A DNA stretch of 64,000 nt, taken from Abelmoschus esculentus (taxonomy: Eukaryota; Streptophyta; Magnoliopsida; Malvales; Malvaceae). This document shows positions 1-12,237 of this stretch, in pieces (the stretch's first letter is position 1; each line of letters begins with the position of its first letter). Made by a program: the position numbers and the translations under genes. The notes under the pieces are model-generated. The model worked only from the letters and a program-made list of their open reading frames with translations. It made no database searches and was not told the origin of the DNA. The stretch is taken from assembly GCA_035048815.1 (NCBI GenBank), contig JAUCBN010000047.1:13358001-13422000 (forward strand), written 5' to 3'.

Positions 1-3
1 CTC

Positions 4-291
4 TCAGTTTTCCACCCTTAATATCCTTGAACACTCATTTCGATGGCTGTCCACCTCCATGAAATCTATGCCGTTTAATCCTTTCACTACCTCCGCCGCC
101 TCTCCGAGAATGGCTTCTGCCGACATTCCGGCCTCTTCAAGGGGCTCCACGTATTCTAATCTCGATCTTTCGTTGGGGACTATACATACATGCCTTCCTT
201 TCGTATGGCTGCTAGCCAACGCCATCCCGTTGGTGTTGCCAGCTGCATTGTTGTCCGAGTTCATACAACATTGTTTTTTTGATATATTCAC
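4..291 (-). pseudogene. DUF1442 family fragment (broken)
   Basis: The reading frame carries the DUF1442 core: a run ending in GRHVCIVPNERSRLEYVE, then a GEAAEVVKGLNGIDF-like stretch and a following acidic VD. This plant family has a Rossmann methyltransferase-like fold and no firmly established reaction. There is no ATG or recognisable family N-terminus; the open frame runs back to a stop near 340 through unrelated sequence. At the left edge the frame ends in TGA at 4-6 just after RILRV, while the neighbouring frame continues with a GKL run like the family's next strand, so a small indel near position 12-15 is likely. I read it as a decayed copy rather than an exon. The rest lies outside the window. 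Family call fairly sure, pseudogene status moderate. Confidence 0.55.
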
Positions 292-483
292 GGAGCTTGG
301 TGGGATGCTCCTCTGTCTTACTACGGTGCGGAAGGCTCGAAATCAGGGCGAAACTTAGGCTAAGAGTTTAGGGGGATTAAACTAAAATTTTGAAACTTTT
401 AAATAATTTTCAGAAATCTCTTCAATCATATCATACATAACATGTATCGCCTATTCGAGTTGGGAGGAAAAAAAGAATGTACA

Positions 484-2830
484 TCAAGAACTCATTAAAC
501 TGCAGTCATTTAGCTCATTAATTATTGTCACCATGCTAGGTCTATCTTCAGGGTGTTCATTGGTGCAACGAAGTGCGATTTCCCCCAGCTTTGCTGCCAT
601 GGATTCTGAAAATTCTCCTCTTAGATTTGGGTCAACAAAATCTTCAAACCTGCTACATTCTGCTCCCGATCGCATTGAGCTTGTAAGTTGAAGTTTACCA
701 GACAGAATTTGAAGAACAATCACTCCAAATGCAAATATGTCTGTCTTGTCTGTAAACCGGCCGGTCGTAACATATTCCGGTGCCAGATAACCCATAGCAG
801 CACTTACTTTAAGAGTTGAGTACACAATGTCATCAGCAAGAATCTTGTAAAGACCAGAGTCTGCAATCAAGGGGTTGAATTGGTGGTCAATCAGAACTTT
901 CTCTACTGATATGTTGCGGTGGACTATCGTCGGCTTGCTTGCTTCACTTCTATGCAAATATTCAATACCTGTTGGAAGCAAATATGCAACAAAAGTTAAT
1001 CAAAGAGAAATGTTTTTGCTCTTTGATCATTTAGGCCTCATAACCGGATCAAAAACTAACCTTTTGCTATGCCATTGATGATGGAAGTCCTTGTTGGCCA
1101 GTCGAACACCGGTTTGCCACCGTCTTCTACATCGAGATATTTGGATACGTTTCCGTTTGAAGCAAAGTCATATACAAGAAAACATTCACCTCTGGCCTTT
1201 GAACAGCAAAAGCCTCGAAGCGTGACGAGGTTTTCATGTCTCAAGGAGGTTAACAAGTACAAGCCCTTGACGAACTCTGCTTCCTCAGATTTGCAGCTGG
1301 TCACGTTTATGCTCCTAATGGCTACATGAGAACCGTCTCTTAGAACCCCTTTGTAAACGGATGAGAAATTGGTCTTTCCCAGTAAGTTCAGCTCGGAAAA
1401 ACATCGAGTGGCGGACTCGATTTCTTCTAGACTGAACCTAAACTTATCCAAATGTTCCCGGGAAAATCCGATGTTGTTCCATCCATCACCTAATGGATCC
1501 CATCCGTATGAATATTCAAGTGTTACAAGTGGAGAAACACTTCCATTCCTTTGAAGTTCCTTTGCCTGGTCAGTGCTAAGGCGCCCATCAGAAGTTTCGG
1601 ATGTATTTCCGATCTTTCGTTTCTTCCTACGGTAGTGAAAGAGTGCAAGAAATCCAGCAACAGTACAAACGAAAACAACTGCAATAACCCCTGAAAGAAC
1701 AGGTAACAACCGGAATCTCGACGGTTTCGAACAACGAGTGTGGTCACAATGTCCCTGGTTAGGTAAAGCATGGGAGTTAACAACAGGAACCGAATCATTT
1801 AGATGTGATCGGGTAGGTCCAAGCTGGTCGATGTTCATGTTATCGAATCGAGTGCAACGTCTCAACTTGGGAAAGCCTGTTCCACATAGACCTGGATTGT
1901 TCTCACCATGGAATTCTCCATTTAATCTCTTCAGACCTTGGTTTTCATTCATTACAGACCCTAAATCAGTCTAAGCTAACATAAAGAGCATGAATTATAT
2001 CTGAACACTACTTAATTTAAGGACATAATATAGGACAAACCAGAGTTACCTTCAGGGACAATTCCAGAGAGCGTATTGTTTCGAACATCGAGACTTTCCA
2101 ATTGTCCATTATCAGCTAATGTCAATGGAATTTCACCAGAGAAGCCATTGAAGCTCAAATCAAGTCTTCTTAGCATCCCCAAGTTCCCTAAGCTGGCTGG
2201 TATTTTACCACCTAGTCTATTATATTGCAAAGAAAGAACATTTAATCCCTTCAAATCCCCCATCTCTGTAGGTAAATTCCCTGTTAACTCGTTGCAACAT
2301 AAATCAACAACTACAAGACAAAAGATTTACTGTTAAGACAAGTGTCTGAACTCTGAACTAAAATTAAATGAAAATTTCAGAAACCAAATGATGAACTAAC
2401 CTTGTAAACCAACCATGTTACCAATCTGAGGTGGAATTGTACCAGACAGATTATTAACATTAAGATAAAGATCAGTTAACTCTTGAAGATTTGAGAGCTC
2501 TTCAGGTATCTCCCCAGACAAAGAATTGTAATGTAAGAACAAACCAGAGAGACACTTGAGACCCGCAATTGCAGGCGAGAGTTTACCAGACAGATCCTTT
2601 CCCTGTAAGGATATGTTAGTCACCTTACGGTGCTCGTTACAAGCCACGCCTACAAAAGAACCGCTGCAAGGGTCACCGTCGCTTTTCCATGAGTCAAGGA
2701 CCTTGTTTTCTGGGTCTAAAGAAGCCTTCAGCTCCATCAGAGATCTAAGCTCCGTGTTCCCATGAACCGGAATAGGAGTTTTGAGTGTGAACAAAAAAGA
2801 AAGAAAGAACAGAAACTGGAAGACACCCAT
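484..2830 (-). CDS. LRR receptor-like kinase, predicted pseudokinase
   Basis: Four exons: 2830-2401, 2310-2050, 1936-1061 and 968-484. All joins are GT-AG and the phases add to a 683-residue protein. Order: signal peptide (about 1-24), LRR N-cap with a GDPC motif, about five leucine-rich repeats (about 75-225), one membrane helix (about 306-332, followed by RRKKRK) and a cytosolic kinase fold (about 395-680). Catalytic signatures are degraded: the glycine loop reads LGKTNFSSV, the VAIK lysine is Arg (VAIR, about residue 438), HRD is HRN (about 539-541) and DFG is DSG. It is therefore probably a plasma-membrane co-receptor or scaffold rather than an active kinase. The 5' leader holds GAA repeats near 2925-2941. 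Ligand unknown. The neighbouring DUF1442 fragment may reflect an old linkage, but I could not test that. Confidence 0.93.
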
Positions 2831-3584
2831 ATCTTTTTAACAGGTTTCTTCTTCGTTTAATAACAAAAGAAAGCTCAAAGACAAAAATCCATAACTGTTT
2901 CTTCTTTTAAGATAACAAATTCAGAAGAAGAAGAAGAAGATAGTGAGAACAGAGCGGTGAGAAAGAGACAGAAGGGAAGAGAAGTGTAAAGTTTAGTGCA
3001 TGTCAAAGATTAAAAAAACCAGCAAATGCAGCATTAATAGCAACTTCAATACATGTTCCATTCTCCGAACTTTATCATAATTAATTCGAACTAATTCATA
3101 CTACACATTTGATTAAATTCGAAATTTACTTAAACGATATCAAATTATTTATACTACTTTAGTTTTATTGGTCTGATTATCTGTAGATTAAAAGTGCATT
3201 ACCATTACCAAACAAATGATGGATCTTCATTTCAATTTGTTTGACTAAAAGAAGCTTTATAAAACGACTCAAAAAAGGTAAGTTTGTTTCCATTTCCACC
3301 TAAAACTACTAGTAAATTGCCATGGAATCCAATGCCTAACAATTCTGAATTTCAAAAGTTTGAGATTTCTTATTGGACAAATATTCATTTCGATTATTAT
3401 AATTTGCAGTTGTTAGCCATGAAATTTAAAGAAGTCTAGCTCTGGCCATCAAGGATATATATTATATTCCTCATCTCCTCCTTAATTTGAAAAGTGTTGA
3501 GGGAAGTCAATGGAAATTGGGTTAGGGAGCCTAACAAAACATTGCCTAGCACATGGAGATTGACTATAGTTATGCATGTTTTAT

Positions 3585-4260
3585 AAGGTAATTATGTACT
3601 ATTACTAACGGTAAAAACTTTTTTGTTTTTATAAGTGTCCTAATATAAGTATTATAGGTTTAGTTTAGGGTTCATAGTTTAAGGGTTCAGGTTTATATAC
3701 TTAGAATCTTGGGGTTGTAATTTGAATTTAAAGTTTATAGTTAAAATTTAAAGTTTATAGTTTAAAATATAAAATTTTAATATATTATCCTAAAAACTAA
3801 ACATTAATCTCTAAACCCTAAATTCTAACCACAATTTCTAAATTCTAAATACCTAAACTTAAAACCCGTAGTTCAATAAGATTCATCCATGTCATTAAGT
3901 TCAATGCTCAAATAAATCGATTTTTAATTTAATGGTACAATCGATATGGGTTACCTACTATTATTATATCATGCACTAACGGTGAAAATATTTTGTTTTT
4001 GCAAGCGTCCTAATTTTAAGGGTTATGAATCAAGTTTAGAGGTTTAAATTCATGTGATTAGAATTTAGAGTTTATGGTTAATTAGAATTTAGGGATTGTA
4101 AGTAAAATAAGAATCCCTAACATATTACCCTAAAACTTAACTTCTAAACTTTAAATTCTAGCTCTAAATCCTAAAATATAATCATTAATTTTAAATTTTA
4201 AACATTAAATTCTAAATTTTTAAACTCTAAACTTTAAATTAATTTACAACTTTAAATTAT
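3585..4260. repeat. Diverged duplicated telomere-like tract
   Basis: Two related halves start near 3597 and 3973 with the same ACTAACGGT(A/G)AAAA...TTTTGTTTTT(A/G)(T/C)AAG(T/C)GTCCTAAT framework. Each runs into degenerate TTTAGGGTT and AACCCTAAA words on both strands. The period is about 375 bp and the copies are well diverged. No gene is present. Confidence 0.5.
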
Positions 4261-5875
4261 ATCACCACTCATGCCTGAAATATTTTACCTTATACAGATC
4301 CAAGTAAAAAAAAATGTAGTACAAAATACCCAAGATGGTAGACAATTAACTAAAGGTTCGTAAATGAGAAGCCTAGTCTTCAATTCATTAGAAGTGGAGG
4401 AAGAACTGGAGATCACTACTACATTAATTATATTTTCTTATTCCTTTTGGATGGATTTGTTTTTCCCTTTCTCGAAGGAAGGACCAGACAATGGTTGACC
4501 AAATAATATCTACATGTTCCATCTCATAATTCGAGTTCCTGACATGAAATAAACCAAAGGGTCCTTTAGATTTGTTTAGCCTAAGGGGATTCTTGATCCA
4601 AAAGATAGAACTATTCCATTACCTCTCATCATTTCAATAGTTATATATAGTACATTTTCATCACTCATTCATATTAATGTTTGCTTTCAAACAGGGAAAG
4701 AACAAGGGTCCATTCTGGGATTCTTTTGTCTGAAAATCAAATGATCTAATATGTAACTTTGTTCAAATGTTGTGCTGCCATGCCGACACTACCATAATAG
4801 TCCAATTGGCAGTCCAATCATCTTACTAATGTCCTGTGGGTTTGTACAATAAGTTGCTTCAAATCTTCCTTTCAAATCCATGTCAAAGGTTTAATTATAA
4901 CATTCCATGCATTTTAAAATACTAACCCTAATCTCAAATAAAGCAAACCATTGACATGCAATTAAAGAAATAAAAGAGACAATCAACGGAGTTGATCTAA
5001 GAGATAAACAGTTTCGTATTATTTAAGTATGTCTCGAATTCGATATCTTATATATAAAAAATTCATCATTAAAGTCAGGTATAATCAGGTATAGTCAGTT
5101 CAATTTAATCAAGATAAATCTTCATAAAACTACCGATCGATCATGATCCACAAGGGTAAAAAAAGAAAAGTACAAACTTTACACAAAGAACAAAGGTAGC
5201 CATTTTTTCAACGTTCTAAAAAGATTGGATCAACCCTTTATGTTGCACATGGTAGAATTTAAATTAGAAAGAGAAAGAAGTGATCCAAAAGAATGGAACG
5301 GCGATAACCCTTTCACGATATATATATTTTACAGACAAAACGATTTAAATTCAAATCTTATAAAATAAATATTATATTTTTTATTGATACTACTTATTAG
5401 GTTTAAATAAATACAAACTTATTTTTTTAATATAAATGTACATTTATTGAATATTACTCGAATATGTACACAATATAAGACACTATTGAAACATGGTCAT
5501 ATTGATTTGAGACACATGTGGGTGTGGCACAATTAGCTCATCTTAATTACTTCTAGAAATGTTTGTGGTTCGAAATTGACGGGTATCTAACTACTTGGTC
5601 TACTCAAATTTCGTACACAGCAAGAACATATCTGTCTTTTTGCAGTTGAATTTTGCTAATTTTGTCATTTTTTTTGTTATTTTTCTAACCAAAACAAAGA
5701 AAATATTGATTCTTGCTGTTGGTCCTTTCTTTTGATTCTATGCATGCTTGTATCATAGTATTAAATTGGTGAGTAAAATTTCTCCCTGTCTTTGAAAAGT
5801 AATAATTTCCACTAACATCTCCTCCAATCACGGATATACTTCATTTGTTTTAAGGGATATTTCTTTCTTTTGCCC

Positions 5876-6050
5876 GGACCATCTAACCTCATCGGTTAAG
5901 CCTTATCGGTTAAAGGAACAGTTATTCTTAGAGGTCACGGGTTTGAGCACCAGTGTTGTCAGTATAGTGATTAAGCGATCAATGTTGAAAGGTTGAGAGT
6001 ATACTCTGGAACAGATACTACTAACCACTGTAGCTGAATCAAAAAAAATA
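5876..6050 (+). mobile_element. tRNA-derived SINE-like element, copy A
   Basis: The segment shares a framework with three other places in the window: a TCGGTTAAAGGAAC-like 5' part, a GGTCACGGGTTTGAGCACC box, a GTGATTAAGCGATCAATGTT middle and a run of A at the 3' end (about 6041-6048). The 5939-5951 word resembles a Pol III B box (consensus GGTTCGANNCC), and the upstream GGTTAAAG part could be a weak A box. About 170 bp long. Confidence 0.55.
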
Positions 6051-6164
6051 TTTTCCTTCTTTTTTTTTTTTTAATTCATTAGAGTATTCATCTACACTCT
6101 TTAATATTAGAGTATTTTATTTAAAATCGTTAATTAATTTAATATATAAATTGATATTTTTAAA

Positions 6165-6310
6165 ATATGAAAGGTGACTTAAATGTAACTTTACTTATAA
6201 TTGAATGATCTAAATGTAACATTTATTAATTAGGTGACCCAAATGTAATTTTGATCATAATTGAATGAACTAAATGTAACTCTACCTATAACTGAGTGAC
6301 TTTTGTTATA
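6165..6310. repeat. Short tandem repeat, about 35-55 bp unit
   Basis: Three or four imperfect units share the words GTGAC(T/C)(T/C)AAATGTAA and TATAATTGAATGA(T/A)CTAAATG. They lie end to end between AT-rich flanks. I see no coding sequence. A similar wording (gtcactnaa...aaatgtaa) is common in degenerate plant MITEs, but no ends could be fixed. Confidence 0.45.
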
Positions 6311-6486
6311 GTTTACGATAAAATAATAGATCTTTTAAACATGATTAAGAGTTGTTTAAGTTTTAATATTGAATCGAACATATTAGATTGAGAAAATTAT
6401 TCACGTAATGGACTTATATAATTTTCGATCAAAATTAATTGATCAGTAAATCAAATCCCGGAGATTATACCTAAAGAAATACTTTT

Positions 6487-6707
6487 TTATATAGTACATG
6501 TCTATTTTATAGTCCATGTTCGGGTTTAGAGCTCTCCCTAACTGCATTTTATATTAGTCAATCAAAGTTTTTCTTATATTAGTCATGTTATCTTTATATT
6601 ATTTGAGTAAAGATTATAATTTTAAATTTCAAAAAATATTTTTTTTTATAAAATATATATCTATTTTATGATGGTTTATATTCAATATTCGTGATTGATC
6701 CTCCTAA
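6487..6707. repeat. Short dispersed repeat, two local copies
   Basis: A framework of CATGTCTATTTTATAG, then CCATGTTCGGG, then CTCTCCCT occurs at about 6496-6540, and a more diverged relative at about 6655-6707. A third copy sits at about 27078-27130. The TTCGGGATTCGAGATTCT word of the third copy resembles a Pol III B box, so this could be another SINE remnant. Function unknown. Confidence 0.35.
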
Positions 6708-7921
6708 TAATGTCTTTTTTAATGTTTAAATCGGATCTTCTTCTTAAAAGAGTAATGTATCTTGTCACTATACCCAATATTTTTTGATGTTCATGATACA
6801 TGTATGAATCCATCAACATTATTATTTGTATAAGCTACTGGGCCAGATCCATCATCCATGGATCCCACCATTAGAACACTTCCAAGAAACTGGGATTAAG
6901 AATGGCATTGGCAAGCCTAAATATAAAGGCCTTTTCGGCTGTTTCTAAAACCCAAATAATCTCAACTTTTTTATTTATTCTTTTATTTGTCAATAAAATA
7001 ATAATATATAAATTCGAAAGAGAAGATTATTTAGTACAATATATTGATATTAAGGAATATTTTTTTAATTTGAAATCAAATAGTTTTATTAATAAAATTT
7101 TTAAAAAAATATATATATAAACAAATAAAAAATTTCTCTTACTACATGCCCTTATCCAAATTATAACCCATCAGGCTCAAACCGAATACCCACTTCCCAT
7201 ATGACCCATTACCACTAAACCTAATTACCCATATACTAATCCGAATCCGATACCCAATACAAGACCCAACCCTAAACAGGCCCATTACCATAAAACCTTC
7301 CACTGGATAACCCTAAATCACCAAACCCTAATGACACCACCATCTTTTCTGTGATGAGATCTAGACCGTTCATCGTCTCTCCCACATTCAACATCTGAAA
7401 TTACTCTATTCCAGTGTTGTAAGAATATAATATCTCATTATTTAATTAAAAAAATAAGTGAATTTTACACATAATAATAATTAATACATTTGAAAATAAA
7501 AAATAAAATACTAACAGATCTCAATCTATTTATTAGCTTTTACTCTAATTCAATAAATTAATGGACTCTAGGTTTCCATGTAGTAACTAGAAGACAGTTT
7601 TCACGTAGTTTAAGGTCAACTATTTTTGTTTAAGCAGACCAAGTTGACAATGAAAACAAAAAGAAAAGAAAATAAGATCAATTTGAAAGTTGCAGGGTGA
7701 GGAATTTTTTTACACTACAATTCTATTATTTATATTTATAGATTTTTTAAAAAAATATTTTTTTATAGATTTTTTAAAATTTTTTAAATATAATTTAATT
7801 TATAAATCTTAAGTGAGAACAATTTTAATGAAATACTGTAATCCCTTAAAATAATTAAGAGAATAAATAAAAGAGTTGAATATTTTAGTGAATACAGTTA
7901 TTTCTACAGACTACAATATTG

Positions 7922-8165
7922 AGGGATGTAAATTGTCTACTTCTTTTTATGTCTATATACATGCCTCTACTTTAAATTATAAGGTTTAGGATTTAGGGTT
8001 TAAAGTTAGGGGTTGTGGTTAGGGTTTAGGGAATTAGAGGTAGGGTGCATATTTTATGTATAAGATTTAGGTTTAAGATATAAAAAATTAGGGTTAAGGT
8101 TTAAAATTTAAATTTTAACAAATTTCAACGGGAGATGCAAATAAAGTCATGAGAAAGAAACAAAC
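7922..8165 (+). repeat. Telomere-like dispersed repeat, copy 1
   Basis: The core is a tract of degenerate TTTAGGGTT words at about 7980-8110. It is bordered on the left by TGTAAATTGTCTACTTC (7926-7942), which is the reverse complement of the border seen in the copies at 29 and 46 kb. It ends about 240 bp upstream of the TATA box of the amine oxidase gene. Confidence 0.5.
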
Positions 8166-8400
8166 GATTTCTACTTAATATTAAGAGGATAACGTCATAT
8201 GTAATTAGCGTTATATCTTAAAAAAAATGTCATCCTCTCCTCTAGTTGAGCTATATTCACATGTAGCTCAAATCCTATATTCAATCTTTATTATTTTTAT
8301 AAAATATTATATCTGTCCAACACCAACCACGTTTACATCGTCCAGCATGTCAACCAAATGGGTAGCTTGTCAAGATTCTGAAAGCATCTCGTACTTGATT

Positions 8401-8410
8401 TATATAAAAG
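8401..8410 (+). promoter_or_regulatory. TATA box of the amine oxidase gene
   Basis: TATATAAAAG lies 69 bp upstream of the ATG at 8479. This leaves room for a start site near 8432 and a short A/C-rich leader. Confidence 0.6.
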
Positions 8411-8478
8411 TGGCTCATCTACACCACAGCCTCAGAGCCATACACTAGACACGGAGTCACTCACAAGAAAACACAGCC

Positions 8479-11400
8479 ATGGAATCAAACTCATTCTTTA
8501 GAGTCATATTCTCCTTCACCGCCATAGCTTTCATCATCCTCTTCACATGGAATCACAGACCTTACGCGCCGTCACAGGAGGATCACATACCCACACTCCT
8601 AGACTGTGCTTCTAACTCTCCATGGTGCACCTCAAAGAATCGTTTACAGTCCAAACAAACAACAGTTACTGAAAAGCAAGATGCATCCACCTCCGACCGT
8701 CGTCGTCGCCGCCACGAGTCAGCTGTCCCTCGCCATCCACTCGACCCGCTCACTGTTCAAGAGTTCAACAAGGTTCGCTCCATTCTTTCTTCCCACGCGC
8801 TCTTCAATTCCGCTAATAGCTACGCGCTCCATGCCGTCGACCTAGAAGAACCCGACAAAGACTTTGTCCGTAAATGGGAAAAAGGCCAACCACTCTTCCC
8901 CAGAATAGCCTCCGTCGTTGCACGTGCTAATGGGGTGTCTCATGTGCTATCTGTTAACCTAGAAACCAACGAAGTGAACGTTCGAAACACGGCTCCTACG
9001 GCCGGTTACCCGACGATGACGATAGAAGACATGACATCATCTACTTGGGCTCCACTTTCAGACCCCAAGTTCAACCGGACGATCATCGAACGAGGGGTCC
9101 ATCTTGATGACCTAGCGTGCCTGCCGATTTCCTTGGGTTGGTTCGGGAAAAAGGAGGAGAACCGAAGGTTAATTAAGGTCCAGTGCTACTCCATGAAAGA
9201 CACTGCAAACTTTTACATGAGACCAATCGAAGGGTTAACTGTTTTACTCGATATGGACACCAAAGAAGTGGTGGAGATATCGGATACGGGTCGGTCCATC
9301 CCGATACCAAAAGCCTCCGGCACCGACTACCGTTTCTCGGAGCAGAAGCTTCAGCAGGAACTCAACTTAATAAACCCCATATCCATTGAACAGCCCAAGG
9401 GTCCAAGTTTTGTGATCGAAGATGAACATTTGGTAAAATGGGCGAATTGGGAATTCCATTTAAAACCGGATCCGAGAGCGGGTGTTGTGATTTCTCAGGC
9501 GAAGGTCCGGGATCTTGACAGTGGGGTGATGAGAAATGTGATGTACAAAGGCTTTACGTCTGAATTGTTTGTTCCTTACATGGACCCAACTGATGCATGG
9601 TATTTTAAGACATACATGGATGCGGGTGAATACGGGTTCGGGTTGCAAGCTATGCCGCTTGACCCGCTTAATGACTGCCCAAGAAATGCATATTATATGG
9701 ATGGGGTGTTCGCTGCCGGTGACGGTGTTCCGTATGTCCGGTCAAACATGGTGTGTGTGTTTGAAAGGTACGCAGGTGATATCGGGTGGCGGCATGCCGA
9801 GAGTCCAATTACGGGTATGGAGGTACGAATCATTCGGTACTGATACTGCATATAGTCGTAAAAATAGGGATGACAAAATTATTCAACACGATCCTAAAAT
9901 GTCTCAAACTCAGTGGCATATTTATATTTAAGATTGAGCATATAACTATTTTTGGAGTTTTTAAAGTTTACGTATTTTAATTTTAAAATTTTGATATTTT
10001 TTTTGATTTATATTTGATTTAGAAAGCGTGGAATTAGGACAATGTAGGTTCAGATTCATGATAGAATTTTTTTCCTGCCTTGATATATTTTAGATTATAT
10101 ATAATATTATAGTTATGAAAATATCACTACACTTTTTTATTTTCAAGTGTTTAAAGTTTTTTTTTTTGTTAGAGCTTATCGTAATTTTTTATTAAATATT
10201 CAAATTTTAATATATCTGATTTTGATGGTTAATGATTTAAGTTTATTTTAAAATATAATTTTTTTTCATGTGAATAACTTAATTGGTTTTATTTATTTTT
10301 TACGCATATTTAAAGTCTTTTGAAACTCATATTTTGTGACTATGATGGTAGTTTGAACGAATCTAATTAGTAATTATTATCATCAATAAAATTATATATA
10401 TATATATATATATTTTTATAATTTTTAGATTGAATCATGATCGAGTTTAGAAATTAAAATATAAGATAAAATTAATAAATTAATGTTTAATTTGATCAAA
10501 ATAAAGTCAAATTTAAGTGTTTATAGGTAAGGGCTAGTTCTAGACAGCCCAAAACCCTCGTCCTCTCCGTTGTGATTCCTGAAAAAGGCTTTTCATATGT
10601 ATTATATCGACAGATTCCTGAATGTGCATTTTCTTTTCTTTGTCAGATTAAGGAAGTTCGGCCAAAGGTGACTTTGGTAGTTCGAATGGCTGCATCAGTT
10701 GCTAACTATGATTATATTGTGGATTGGGAGTTCCAAACCGATGGACTCATCAGGATTAAGGTAAATAGAGGAACTCTTTCCAGTCACTGATTCTTTCTTT
10801 TCCTTTCCTTTCCAAGTGCGTGCGTGTGGAACCTAACACATCTTTTTTCTTTGTCTGCATCATTTGAGAAAGAAAAAAAATCCTGGATATTTCCAGTCAA
10901 CTCTAGATTTTAAATGTTTGCCAAAATCCTATGGCTGCAATCTAAAACAATTGTGTGGTCTGTTATCTACTGTATTGGGGGATTCTGATTTCCAATGGAT
11001 TGACCACAGGTGGGACTGAGTGGCATTTTGATGGTGAAAGGGACTGAATATGAGAACATGGATCAAGTGGAAGAGCAAGAGAATCTATACGGAACCCTTT
11101 TGTCTGAAAATGTTATTGGCGTTATCCATGATCATTTCATCACATTCTACTTGGACATGGACATCGACGGAGCTGATAACTCATTTGTTAAAGTTAATCT
11201 AAAAAGGCAAGACACTTCTGCAGGAGAGTCACCAAGGAAAAGTTACCTGAAAGCTGTCCGAAATGTTGCTAAAACAGAAAAAGATGCTCAAATTAAGCTG
11301 AAACTCTATGACCCGTCGGAGTTTCATGTGATCAATCCAACCAAGAAGACAAGGGTCGGGAACCCTGTTGGATACAAGGTGGTTCCTGCCGGCACAGCTG

Positions 11401-11869
11401 CGAGTTTGCTCGGTCATGACGATCCACCACAGAGAAGAGGTGCATTCACAAATAACCAAATATGGGTTACTCCATATAACAGAAGCGAGCAATGGGCTGG
11501 TGGATTGTTTGTTTACCAGAGCCAGGGTGATGACACTCTTGCTGTTTGGTCCGAAAGGTAAGAAAAAGATTGTTCTTCGTGTTCACGTTGATCATCCAGG
11601 AGCAAGTACTCATATCCATTCATTTCAAACAAAATTGCTTCTGTGTGTGCTTTTGCAGGGATCGACCGATAGAGAACAATGACATTGTGGTTTGGTATAC
11701 TTTAGGCTTCCATCACGTACCATGCCAGGAGGATTTTCCGATAATGCCAACGGTATCATCTAGCTTCGATTTGAAACCGGTTAACTTCTTCGAGAGCAAC
11801 CCGATTCTTCGAATTCCGCCGAATGTTGAAAAGGATTTACCAGTATGCAGGCCAGCTGCTTCTGCATGA
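8479..11869 (+). CDS. Primary (copper) amine oxidase
   Basis: Four exons: 8479-9822, 10647-10760, 11010-11557 and 11659-11869. All are GT-AG with consistent phases, giving 738 residues, normal for plant CuAOs. The enzyme oxidises primary amines (putrescine, cadaverine) to aldehydes with release of H2O2 and ammonia, using copper and topaquinone. Seen: an N-terminal hydrophobic segment (about 8-23, signal peptide or anchor), N2 and N3 domains (about 85-320), the catalytic-base motif YMDAGEYGFG (Asp about 381), the topaquinone motif NYDY (Tyr about 469), the HDH copper pair (about 526/528) and a third copper His in GFHHVP (about 687). All key residues are present, so it should be active, secreted to the apoplast or in peroxisomes depending on the N-terminus. 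The first intron holds an (AT)n run near 10392-10413. There is no damage. Confidence 0.95.
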
Positions 11870-12237
11870 TAATCAAGTTGTATGTTTAGGTAAAATGGGT
11901 ATTGAGTTTGCACGCGGAGTCGTAGTAACTTATGCCATGGCTGATTCTAGTTCCTAGCAAGATTAGAATGCTGATACATGCCTGGAGGAGGCTGTAGTTA
12001 AAAATTAAAACAAAAAGTTCAAAAATAAAACTCTTCCTTTCTTTCTGAGCTAATTAAATATTATCCTCCTTCCATCAACGTTTAACCCTTAACACCCTAA
12101 ACATAATCTTTAGGGACACACAAAAGAAGACAGATTCTATTCCCGACGACCTACGTTTCTTTTTTCCCTAAACACAGTCAGCATGAAAACAACATGAGTA
12201 TATCCCCCACAAATTGACGTCAATTTGAACAGCTATC

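Larger units (their letters stand above)
3001..8400. other. Gene-free AT-rich repeat zone
   Basis: I find no supportable coding region over about 5.4 kb. The stretch holds degenerate telomere-like tracts, one SINE-like copy, a short tandem repeat and two copies of a short dispersed repeat, listed separately. Around 7140-7400 a less AT-rich segment with several CCCATTACC-like words has no coding potential that I recognise. Confidence 0.6.
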
